The notes beneath the pieces are model-generated. The model was given only the letters and a program-made list of their open reading frames with translations. It had not been told where the DNA came from and did not search any database. 28,168 nucleotides of DNA from JAAZLS01 sp964463285. Its GTDB lineage: Bacteria > Bacillota > Dethiobacteria > DTU022. This document shows positions 8,405 through 14,632 of this stretch, piece after piece (position 1 is the first letter of the stretch; each line of letters starts with the position of its first letter). The DNA lies in the NCBI GenBank assembly GCA_964463285.1, contig CAYXBB010000022.1, positions 1 to 28,168 of the forward strand, written 5' to 3'. Both the position numbers and the translations under genes were made by a program.

Positions 8405-9532
8405 TTAACCTATCCGTTCCAGTACAGCCCCTGCTTCTTCCCGCACAGAGCGTTGCGGATCAAGGTATCGGCATTTTTCCAGGTAGTAACGGGCCCTGGC
8501 TCCCCCGATGGAGCCTAAAGACCAGGCGGCATGAAGCCGGATTACCGGACGGGGGTCTTGGACCAGCACCCGGACCAGGGATTCAACCGCCCCCGGGTGT
8601 TTTGAATTTCCCAGGGCAATGACCGCGTTGCGCTGAAGCGTGGTTTTCCCCCGCCAGCCGGCGGCGCTCAGTGCAATGGTGGTTGAAAATTCTCTTCTGG
8701 TCATGGAAAGCAGGGGAATTAGTCGGGGTTCGGCCGGGAAAAACGGGAATGATTCTTCTGCAGGAACAGCGGCCATCGCCCCCTGGTTGTAAGGACAAAC
8801 TTCCTGGCAGCGATCACATCCGTACAACAGGTTGCCCATCAGGGGGCGGAAAGGTTCCGGAATTACTCCTGGGAGCTGACTAATATAGGAAAGACAGCGG
8901 GCAGGATCAATTATATAGGGAGCGATTAGAGCTCCGGTAGGGCACGCCTCCCGACAGCGCCCACACTTCCTGCAATCTGTGCTGTCCGGGGGGAGGGAAG
9001 GTTCCAGGCGCCGGTCAACCAGTATCGTGCCCAGCGCCATATACGATCCTTTGGAAGGAGAAATTAAATGGCAATTTTCTCCGATCAGACCCAAACCGGC
9101 CTGTGTAGCCAGCTCTCTTTCCACCAGGGGGTTCCGATCCACTAGGATTTGATAGTTCAACGGGACAGGCAACATTTTTCGAAGCTTACTGACCAGTTGT
9201 TCGGCTTTTATTTTCAAGATCCGGTGGTAATCAAGGCCCTGTGCACAGCGAGCTACCTTTCCCAATGGTTCCGGGGGGGGAGCTACCTGTTTTTCTGCCG
9301 GCAATAGGTACGAAGTTCCTATCACCAGTATGCTGCGGGTATCCGGCCAGATTTTTTTAGGATCTATCCGGCGGTCGATATCGATCTCTTCAAATGCTGT
9401 GGTCCGGCTTTCCCGGTGGCGCTGTTCCAGTCGCTGTCGGAGTTGGCTGGGTGTTCCGGTCTCTGTCGCGCCTATTAAATCCAGGCCGCAGCCGGCCGCC
9501 ATTTCAGCGATTACCTCTTTGCTCAAGGTCAT
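8405..9532 (-). CDS. queG: Epoxyqueuosine reductase QueG with C-terminal HEAT-like extension
   Basis: QueG reduces epoxyqueuosine to queuosine in the wobble position (G34) of tRNAs decoding Asn, Asp, His and Tyr, using cobalamin and two 4Fe-4S clusters. The 375-residue protein has the family catalytic Asp in VDRNPLVERE (D132), AGLGLIGENCHLISPSKGSY, and both cluster motifs: DCRKCGRCREACPTG (C187, C190, C193, C197), then C213 and CDRCQEVCP (C239, C242, C246). Residues ~300-375 form paired helices of HEAT type (NAVIALGNSKHPGAVESLVR, RLHAAWSLGSIGG), as in other long QueG proteins, where they contact tRNA. ATG 9532 has GGGGGTG seven bases upstream and a good promoter at 9553-9582. Other queuosine genes are not seen in the window. 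Confidence 0.95.
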   Translation of the reverse strand: MTLSKEVIAEMAAGCGLDLIGATETGTPSQLRQRLEQRHRESRTTAFEEIDIDRRIDPKKIWPDTRSILVIGTSYLLPAEKQVAPPPEPLGKVARCAQGLDYHRILKIKAEQLVSKLRKMLPVPLNYQILVDRNPLVERELATQAGLGLIGENCHLISPSKGSYMALGTILVDRRLEPSLPPDSTDCRKCGRCREACPTGALIAPYIIDPARCLSYISQLPGVIPEPFRPLMGNLLYGCDRCQEVCPYNQGAMAAVPAEESFPFFPAEPRLIPLLSMTRREFSTTIALSAAGWRGKTTLQRNAVIALGNSKHPGAVESLVRVLVQDPRPVIRLHAAWSLGSIGGARARYYLEKCRYLDPQRSVREEAGAVLERIG

Positions 9533-9552
9533 TTATCGGCACCCCCAATCCG

Positions 9553-9582
9553 ATAATAAACCCAGCCGGTGGAGCAAGTCAA
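9553..9582 (-). promoter_or_regulatory. SigA-type promoter of queG
   Basis: On the minus strand, TTGACT (9577-9582), an 18-base spacer and TATTAT (9553-9558). The start site would be near 9546, giving a very short leader before ATG 9532 that still includes the G-rich ribosome binding site. Confidence 0.65.
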
Positions 9583-9594
9583 ATCTCTGTAAAA

Positions 9595-9645
9595 AGGCAG
9601 ATTGCAAAGAAAAACAACTGCCTATCGACTATCCCGGCAGGCAGT
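9595..9645 (+). other. Mutually exclusive hairpins in the queG/microprotein intergenic region
   Basis: AGGCAG (9595-9600), ACTGCCT (9617-9623) and AGGCAGT (9639-9645) are three arms in which the middle one can pair with either neighbour: a 6-bp stem to the left, or a perfect 7-bp stem with a 15-base loop to the right. The right hairpin is followed by the AU-rich ATTTATAT. This resembles a switchable leader, but no initiation site upstream is certain. Confidence 0.35.
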
Positions 9646-9768
9646 ATTTATATCTCCTCCAAATATTTGTTGAACTTTATAAGAATTTATAGAGGGTATT
9701 TTCGGCTAATCTCGAACTACCTAGCACAGCTGGTAGCCGGTAAAATCAATAGGAAGGTGAATTTATCT

Positions 9769-9864
9769 ATGTCTATGGTTAGTGTGGTACCCATACTACT
9801 GGTGGCGGTGGCAATAGTGGTAGTGATCGGTATTCTGCTGGCCCTCCTGGTTGGCAAAAAATGA
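9769..9864 (+). CDS. Single-pass membrane microprotein, 31 residues
   Basis: ATG 9769 is preceded at eight bases by a strong ribosome binding site, AGGAAGGTGA (9751-9760). The product, starting MSMVSVVPILLVAVAIV and ending LLALLVGKK, is one hydrophobic helix of about 24 residues with a C-terminal Lys pair, predicted to insert in the membrane. A second ATG at 9775 is possible. The stop TGA (9862-9864) overlaps the ATG of the next microprotein, so the two are probably translationally coupled. No family is recognised. The pair lies upstream of the tat group, separated from it by 226 bases. Small size lowers certainty, but the ribosome binding site and paralogous neighbour support expression. Confidence 0.65.
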   Translation: MSMVSVVPILLVAVAIVVVIGILLALLVGKK

Positions 9865-9947
9865 TGAAACAGGCTATATTGTTGATAATAGCGGCAGTGG
9901 CGGTAACCGGTATTTTGCTGGCTCTACTTCGTGGCGGAAAGGGTTGA
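9861..9947 (+). CDS. Second single-pass membrane microprotein, 28 residues, paralogue of the previous one
   Basis: The ATG at 9861 overlaps the previous stop in an ATGATGA context, so the start may be 9861 or 9864. The product begins MMKQAILLIIAAVAV and ends TGILLALLRGGKG. It shares the core GILLALL followed by a short basic tail with the upstream protein (GILLALLVGKK), which suggests duplication. It is predicted to be a single transmembrane helix. It has no ribosome binding site of its own apart from the end of the first gene, consistent with coupling. No known family could be assigned; a small subunit of a membrane complex or a peptide regulator are both possible. Confidence 0.6.
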   Translation: MMKQAILLIIAAVAVTGILLALLRGGKG

Positions 9948-10101
9948 AAGTTGTAATTCAAAACTTTCCCGTGAGGAAATGCCGTAAACTGTACAATGCT
10001 CTAAAAAATTTTTATTTCACTGAGGATCCCAAGGGCTTAACATAAAATTTATTTTCCTGACTATTCCAGCTAATTATAAGTGACCTTGGAAAAGGATATT
10101 T

Positions 10102-10116
10102 TTCTACAATGTAGAA
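10102..10116. promoter_or_regulatory. 15-bp perfect palindrome upstream of tatA, possible operator
   Basis: TTCTACA-A-TGTAGAA is a 7-bp perfect inverted repeat around one central base, 58 bases before the tatA start. It contains TACA/TGTA half-sites like those of BlaI/CopY-type repressors, but with a different centre. A -10-like TACAAT lies within it (10105-10110). It could be an operator over the promoter of the tat group; the regulator is unknown. Confidence 0.4.
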
Positions 10117-10173
10117 TTAAATATAGGGTTAAAGCAATTTGAAGGCCAACCCATTATATCGAGGTGGAAGATC

Positions 10174-10413
10174 ATGTTTAGAGGCGGGATCGGAACCGGA
10201 GAATTAATTCTGATTTTGGTAGCGGCCCTGATAATCTTTGGACCGGCCAAGCTTCCAGAACTTGCCCGTACCCTGGGAAAAAGCATCCGGGAATTTCAGC
10301 TGGCTACCAGGGAGATTGGGAAAAGTATGAAACTTGATGACCTTGATTCCCCGGAGCCTGAGGAGCAAGACAAAACAGATCAAATAGATAATGGGGGGGG
10401 CAACGTTGCCTAA
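10174..10413 (+). CDS. tatA: Twin-arginine translocase subunit TatA/TatE type
   Basis: TatA oligomerises to form the variable passage through which folded proteins with twin-arginine signals cross the cytoplasmic membrane. The 79-residue protein has the standard plan: short N terminus, one transmembrane helix (GELILILVAALIIFG), the hinge motif FGPAKLPELARTLGKSI, an amphipathic helix and an acidic tail. AGGTGG lies eight bases before ATG 10174. It heads a close set with fdhE, a second tatA and tatC, and overlaps fdhE at its 3' end if fdhE uses its first ATG. The usual TatA length is 60-90 residues, so it is complete. Whether it acts as TatA or takes a TatB-like role is not decided by sequence. 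Confidence 0.93.
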   Translation: MFRGGIGTGELILILVAALIIFGPAKLPELARTLGKSIREFQLATREIGKSMKLDDLDSPEPEEQDKTDQIDNGGGNVA

Positions 10414-11317
10414 CGGTATGGCCGGCCGATGGATGGAGATAGAACAGGAACTTTGCATGCCGGCTCCGAACAAATTACAACCGGCAGTAAAGATCTACCG
10501 GGATATTTTTGATATCTGGAATAGTTTTCAGGCTGGTATCAGCTATCCCGATTTATCCTGGCCGACAGCTCAGCTTAAGTCCGAACTAAGCCGGGGGAAA
10601 CACTTGCTGGAGAACAAACCCTTACCACTGGACAGACCTTTTTTTCGGAAAATATTTTTTGCAGTGGTAGAGGCGACAGCACGGCATTACCCACAAGCCG
10701 GTTACCTGTTAAACAGGTTGCGGTTGGAAACCGAAGAAAAACTAGAACTGTCTTTTCTGTATGATCAAGCGGCTTGCCTGGGCAGCGGGAGTTTAGGGGG
10801 ATATATTTTTGAACAGCCCTGGATAGCTCAGTCAGGATTAGATCCGGCGTTAATCGGATATCTTATTTTTATGGCGGCAGTACCATTTTACCTGAACTTT
10901 GCGGTAGCGGCAGGCGAACTGGTTGATTTATCCATATGGCAGCAGGGCCGTTGTCCGGTATGCGGCCAGTTGCCGATGATGGCCAAGCTGCGCGCAGAAG
11001 ATGGAGCCCGAATTTTGGAATGCGGACTTTGCCACCAGCAATGGCAGTTTCCCCGCCTTGAGTGCCCGTTCTGCCGCAATCGGGATTTTCAGCAACAACA
11101 GTATTTCTATGCCGATGAATTTCCCGGTCGGAGGGTGCAGCTGTGTGAATGCTGTAAGGGATATCTAAAAACGGTGGTAGTTAAAGAGATCGGCCATGAG
11201 GTTGTGTTAGAAATAGAAAATTTATTTACCTGGCAGCTGGACAGTTTGGCCCGGAAGGAAGGGTATCATTCGGGGGAAGAGCTGGCGTTGCTTGCAATAA
11301 ACTGGCAGGGAGGTTAA
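10391..11317 (+). CDS. fdhE: FdhE-like formate dehydrogenase accessory protein
   Basis: FdhE is a cytoplasmic rubredoxin-like protein needed for maturation of formate dehydrogenases before Tat export. The protein (up to 308 residues) matches in length (E. coli FdhE, 309) and in its C-terminal zinc/iron-binding half: CPVC (188-191), CGLC (211-214), CPFC (225-228) and C252-x2-C255, four CxxC pairs spaced as in the family. The N-terminal ~170 residues are helical. The start is uncertain. ATG 10391 overlaps tatA by 23 bases and has no visible ribosome binding site; ATG 10418 lies just after the tatA stop; ATG 10457 has AGGA at seven bases and is the best by ribosome binding site. Position between two tatA genes fits quality control of a Tat-exported formate dehydrogenase. 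No dehydrogenase subunit is in the window. Confidence 0.88.
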   Translation: MGGATLPNGMAGRWMEIEQELCMPAPNKLQPAVKIYRDIFDIWNSFQAGISYPDLSWPTAQLKSELSRGKHLLENKPLPLDRPFFRKIFFAVVEATARHYPQAGYLLNRLRLETEEKLELSFLYDQAACLGSGSLGGYIFEQPWIAQSGLDPALIGYLIFMAAVPFYLNFAVAAGELVDLSIWQQGRCPVCGQLPMMAKLRAEDGARILECGLCHQQWQFPRLECPFCRNRDFQQQQYFYADEFPGRRVQLCECCKGYLKTVVVKEIGHEVVLEIENLFTWQLDSLARKEGYHSGEELALLAINWQGG

Positions 11318-11323
11318 ATTGAC

Positions 11324-11515
11324 ATGAAAATTGGCCCACTGGAAGCGGCAGTTATTCTGGCGGTAATTTTGCTTATATTTGGGCCCTCCAAACTCCCAGG
11401 GTTGGCTAAGGCAATAGGTAAAAGCGTGGTGGAGTTGAAAGAAAGCCTGCGTGGTAAACCGTCGGACGAACAATCTCCGTCCAATTCCTCCGAAAAACAA
11501 AGCCGCCAATCCTAG
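11324..11515 (+). CDS. tatA: Second TatA-type twin-arginine translocase subunit
   Basis: This 63-residue protein has one transmembrane helix (AAVILAVILLIFG), the hinge FGPSKLPGLAKAIGKSV, an amphipathic helix (VVELKESLRGK) and a polar Ser/Gln-rich tail. It lies six bases after fdhE and 14 bases before tatC. It differs clearly from the first TatA upstream (79 residues, acidic tail), so the two may serve different roles or substrates. The family assignment is firm; the division of labour is not. Confidence 0.92.
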   Translation: MKIGPLEAAVILAVILLIFGPSKLPGLAKAIGKSVVELKESLRGKPSDEQSPSNSSEKQSRQS

Positions 11516-11529
11516 AGGAGGCAAATTAA

Positions 11530-12294
11530 GTGAGTAAGAACCGGGATGGCACCATGACTATAATGGAGCACCTGTCAGAACTCCGTAAGCGTCTGGTGCT
11601 GTCCGGTGGTGCTTTTCTGATAGCGGCAATATTTGCTTTTTCCAGGACGGATATAATTCGGGAAATAATATCCAGACCGGCGGGTAGAGCTAGTTTTATC
11701 TATATTTCCCCACCAGAGGCGTTTGCAGCCAGCTTGCGGTTATCACTAATTACCGGGGCGGTACTGGCTTTTCCGGTTTTGCTTTACCAGGGGCTGGCAT
11801 TTCTTTTACCGGCTTTGTATCGCCAGGAAAAAAAATTGTTTTTGGGAGCGGTTGCAGGGGCCTGCAGCCTGTTTATTTCGGGCAGCCTGTTTACCTATTA
11901 TGTGTTCATTCCTTTTATCTGGAAATTTTTTCTGAAATTTTCCTCAGAACAGTTGCAACCGCATATAAATATAAGCGATTACGTGACCTTTGCCTGTTCC
12001 TTGACCATTGCTTTTGGACTGATGTTTCAATTTCCACTGTTGACCTGGATTCTGGCCCGGATGGAATTAATAACCGCCGGGGTTTTGCAAAAGCATTGGA
12101 AATACGCCTTGCTGGTGATCCTGGCTGTTTCGGCAGTTATCACCCCCCCCGACATATTTTCACAGCTGTTGATGGCAATTCCGCTGATGGTGCTATATGA
12201 ATTGGCGGTGTTTACCGTATTTATAACTGATAGAAAAAGGGACCGTAAAAAAATGCTAAAGAAATTATTAAATAATCGGGAGATGGCGGTGTGA
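11530..12294 (+). CDS. tatC: Sec-independent protein translocase subunit TatC
   Basis: TatC is the six-helix membrane receptor that recognises twin-arginine signal peptides. The 254-residue protein starts with the cytosolic motif MTIMEHLSELRKRLVLSGG, a TatC hallmark, and carries six hydrophobic segments. The loop with YISPPEAFAASLRLSLITG matches the family's conserved periplasmic-side region, and FGLMFQFPLLTWILARM the fourth segment. Translation starts at GTG 11530, eight bases after GGAGG. Its stop overlaps the start of mobA (GTGA, four bases), so the genes are probably translationally coupled. Confidence 0.96.
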   Translation: MSKNRDGTMTIMEHLSELRKRLVLSGGAFLIAAIFAFSRTDIIREIISRPAGRASFIYISPPEAFAASLRLSLITGAVLAFPVLLYQGLAFLLPALYRQEKKLFLGAVAGACSLFISGSLFTYYVFIPFIWKFFLKFSSEQLQPHINISDYVTFACSLTIAFGLMFQFPLLTWILARMELITAGVLQKHWKYALLVILAVSAVITPPDIFSQLLMAIPLMVLYELAVFTVFITDRKRDRKKMLKKLLNNREMAV

Positions 12295-12926
12295 AACATT
12301 GTCGGCGAGGTGCAATTGTACTGGCAGGAGGTGCCAGCACCCGGATGGGGCAGCCTAAAACACTCCTGAAACTTAATGGAGTTACCCTGGTAGAAAGGGT
12401 GGTCGACCTGTTACGGCCGTATTTTCACCAGGTCACGCTAGTAACTGATAACGAAGATCTTTTTAATGATCTGCCGGCAAACATTACCCGGGATCTGTTT
12501 TCCGGACAGGCTAAAAACCCTTTGCGGGGAATTCATGCCGGACTTTTGGCTTCCGGGTTGCCTTATCAGTTTGTAGTAGCCTGTGATATGCCTTTTTTAA
12601 ACCTGAAATTAATAAATTACATGGGAATATATGCCCCTGATTATGATGTGGTTGTTCCCAGGATCGGCTCACACTACCAGCCGCTGCATGCTTATTATAG
12701 CCGTTCCTGCATAAATATTATCGAGCGGCAAATCTTAAATCGGGATTTTAAAATAATTAACTTTTATGCCAGACTTAATGTTAAAACTATCGGTTTAAAG
12801 GAAATAGCTCAATTTGATCCTCACCAAGAATCCTTTTTTAATATAAACACCCGGGATGATTTTGAGCTAGCCAAGAAAAAAATGGCCGGCATTTTACAGG
12901 ATCTGGCCGAAGATGTAAAGAGGTGA
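12291..12926 (+). CDS. mobA: Molybdenum cofactor guanylyltransferase MobA-like nucleotidyltransferase
   Basis: MobA transfers GMP from GTP to molybdopterin to make the guanine-dinucleotide cofactor used by DMSO-reductase family enzymes, including formate dehydrogenase. The 211-residue protein carries LAGGASTRMGQPK (about residues 11-23), the NTP-binding signature, then PLRGIHAGLLAS and VVACDMPFL, where the Asp binds metal; all are MobA features. Its C-terminal helix (about 190-211) is lysine-rich. It starts at GTG 12291, overlapping the tatC stop. Next to tatC and fdhE, a role in formate dehydrogenase cofactor supply is likely. A related nucleotidyltransferase such as MocA/CTP-type cannot be fully excluded. 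Confidence 0.85.
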   Translation: MKHCRRGAIVLAGGASTRMGQPKTLLKLNGVTLVERVVDLLRPYFHQVTLVTDNEDLFNDLPANITRDLFSGQAKNPLRGIHAGLLASGLPYQFVVACDMPFLNLKLINYMGIYAPDYDVVVPRIGSHYQPLHAYYSRSCINIIERQILNRDFKIINFYARLNVKTIGLKEIAQFDPHQESFFNINTRDDFELAKKKMAGILQDLAEDVKR

Positions 12927-12935
12927 TCTGATAGG

Positions 12936-14093
12936 ATGGTTAAATTGCCTGATTATATAGGGCCATTGGCATTTGGCATAAAAATGGGAGTTGTTTTACC
13001 CGGCATGGCCATAGTAGAGGAGGTATATACCAGGCTTAAAGAATGCTACCGGGACGGACTGCTCGGTGACGGCGATATCATCTGTATCACAGAGTCGGTG
13101 ATAGCCAGAGCTCAAAACAACTTTATTACCATTGACGATGTGGCAGTAGAGATCTCCGACAAGCTCAATCTTTCTCCTGAGAGCAAGGTAGGGGTAGTTT
13201 TCCCGACTGCCAGCAGAAACCGATTTTCTTTGATCTTGATGGGAATCGCCCGGGCGGTTTCCCGGGGAGAGGTAATTGTCCAATTTTCTGTGCCCACAGA
13301 CGAGATGGGTAATCAGGTTGTTACCCAAGAACTGGCAAAACAGCTGGAAAATAGGGTAATCCCTGAGCATATGATAACTGATCGAAGATTCACCCATCCG
13401 GTTACCGGGATAAATTACCTAAAGCTTTATTATGAGCTTATTTCTGCAGCCGGGGCCAGGGCAGTACTGTTTTTTGACAATGATCCTTTAGCCATAGCCT
13501 GTCATAATCCTCAGGGGGTAATAGTCTCCAATGTCCACCGGCGTAAACAGACCAGGTTGGAGATTAGCGAGCAGATAGATAACTGTATCACTTTGGAAGA
13601 GATCTGTAACCAGGGGGAGGCATCCTCGGAATGGGGTTTATTAGGGAGCAACAAATCTACCGACTGCCAGTTAAAGCTGGCCCCTAAAAATGGGCAGCAA
13701 CTGGTGGAAGAACTGCAGCAAAGGGTTGCCGGAGGTTTGGGTGTTCGCGTTGAGGTGTTAATTTATGGGGATGGTGCTTACTGTGATCCCACTACCGGTA
13801 TCTATGAGCTTAACGACCCCCGGCCGGCATTTGCCGCTACCGGTGGTTTGAACCGGTTTCGGGAGGGGATCAAGTATAAGTACCTGGCTGATAAGTATTA
13901 CTCTTTAGGGAAGAGCCCTGATGAAATTGAAGATCTCCTGGAGAAAAACAAGCAGGAAATGTTTTCATCTTCCAGTGCCGAGCGGGAAGGCACTACTCCC
14001 CGCTGCCTGGAGGATGTAATGGCCAGCCTGGCTGATCTGGTTAGCGGTTCCGCCGATGCAGGTACTCCGGTGGTGTTGATCAAAGGGATATAA
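12936..14093 (+). CDS. Coenzyme F420-0:L-glutamate ligase (CofE)-like protein
   Basis: The 385-residue protein has the F420 ligase fold signatures: DGDIICITESVIARAQNNFI near 46-66, PTASRNRFSLILMGIARAV near 88-106, and HPVTGINYLKLYYELI near 150. In the second half, YGDGAYCDPTTGIYELNDP is the family's metal/substrate region. CofE adds glutamate to F420-0, but the larger 380-400 residue versions in anaerobic Firmicutes occur where F420 is not established, so the real substrate is unknown. It lies nine bases after mobA, at the end of the tat-fdhE-tat-mob group, which suggests a role in cofactor or molybdoenzyme maturation. The C-terminal ~80 residues (from about 300) include an acidic helix not assigned. 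ATG 12936, with GAGGTGA upstream. Confidence 0.8.
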   Translation: MVKLPDYIGPLAFGIKMGVVLPGMAIVEEVYTRLKECYRDGLLGDGDIICITESVIARAQNNFITIDDVAVEISDKLNLSPESKVGVVFPTASRNRFSLILMGIARAVSRGEVIVQFSVPTDEMGNQVVTQELAKQLENRVIPEHMITDRRFTHPVTGINYLKLYYELISAAGARAVLFFDNDPLAIACHNPQGVIVSNVHRRKQTRLEISEQIDNCITLEEICNQGEASSEWGLLGSNKSTDCQLKLAPKNGQQLVEELQQRVAGGLGVRVEVLIYGDGAYCDPTTGIYELNDPRPAFAATGGLNRFREGIKYKYLADKYYSLGKSPDEIEDLLEKNKQEMFSSSSAEREGTTPRCLEDVMASLADLVSGSADAGTPVVLIKGI

Positions 14094-14116
14094 GCTCACC
14101 TGCGTGCGTCTAAAAG

Positions 14117-14502
14117 GTAGAGGTGGGGTTCCATCCCCGCCTGGAAGCAGGCGGTTTGGAATGTTCCGGCTGGCAGGGGATGTGCGGTTCAAAAGGTAGG
14201 GGCGGGGTTCCATCCCCGCCCATCAGGATATGAATTGTTTTGTTTAGAAATATTGGGGCGGCATGGAAACCGCCCCCTACACCATTTTGGCGTTGTAGGG
14301 ACGGGGCCCATTAATTTTAAAGATGTAGGGACGGGGTTCCATCCCCGCCTGGAAGCAGGCAGTTTGGAATGTTTCGGCTGGCAGGGGGTGTGCGGTTCAA
14401 AAGGTAGGGGCGGGGTTCCACCCCCGCCCATCAGGATATGATTGTTCTGTTTAGAAATATTGGGGCGGCATGGAAACCGCCCCCTACACCATTTTGGCGT
14501 TG
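14117..14502. repeat. Tandem GC-rich hairpin repeat, two 178-bp copies at 208-bp period, running into a gap
   Basis: Unit 1 (14117-14295) and unit 2 (14325-14502) are about 95% alike and are separated by a 29-base spacer that contains another repeat fragment. Each unit holds three copies of a ~26-bp palindromic element with arms GGCGGGG and CCCCGCC around TTCCAT: plus orientation at 14117-14142, 14197-14221, 14325-14350 and 14404-14429; minus orientation at 14255-14280 and 14461-14487, with ends GTAGGGG and CCCCCTAC. No coding frame is convincing: short open frames here are repeat translations. The stretch follows the end of the CofE-like gene and precedes the end of lnt, so it may also act in transcript termination. 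It is probably a dispersed intergenic family, but no second locus is visible in the window. Confidence 0.85.
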
Positions 14503-14602
14503 NNNNNNNNNNNNNNNNNNNNNNNNNNNNNNNNNNNNNNNNNNNNNNNNNNNNNNNNNNNNNNNNNNNNNNNNNNNNNNNNNNNNNNNNNNNNNNNNNN
14601 NN
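14503..14602. other. Scaffold gap of exactly 100 N
   Basis: An assembly gap, not sequence. The round length suggests a placeholder of unknown true size. It begins inside the tandem repeat, so more repeat copies or even a gene may be missing. About 30 bases of unremarkable sequence separate its end from the lnt stop codon. Confidence 0.98.
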
Positions 14603-14632
14603 GGGGGCTCTGTTTTAAATCAAGGTACCGGT

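Noticed and set aside
14117..14502. CRISPR array
   Set aside because: The repeats are palindromic elements of mixed orientation in two long tandem units, without regular short spacers or cas genes.
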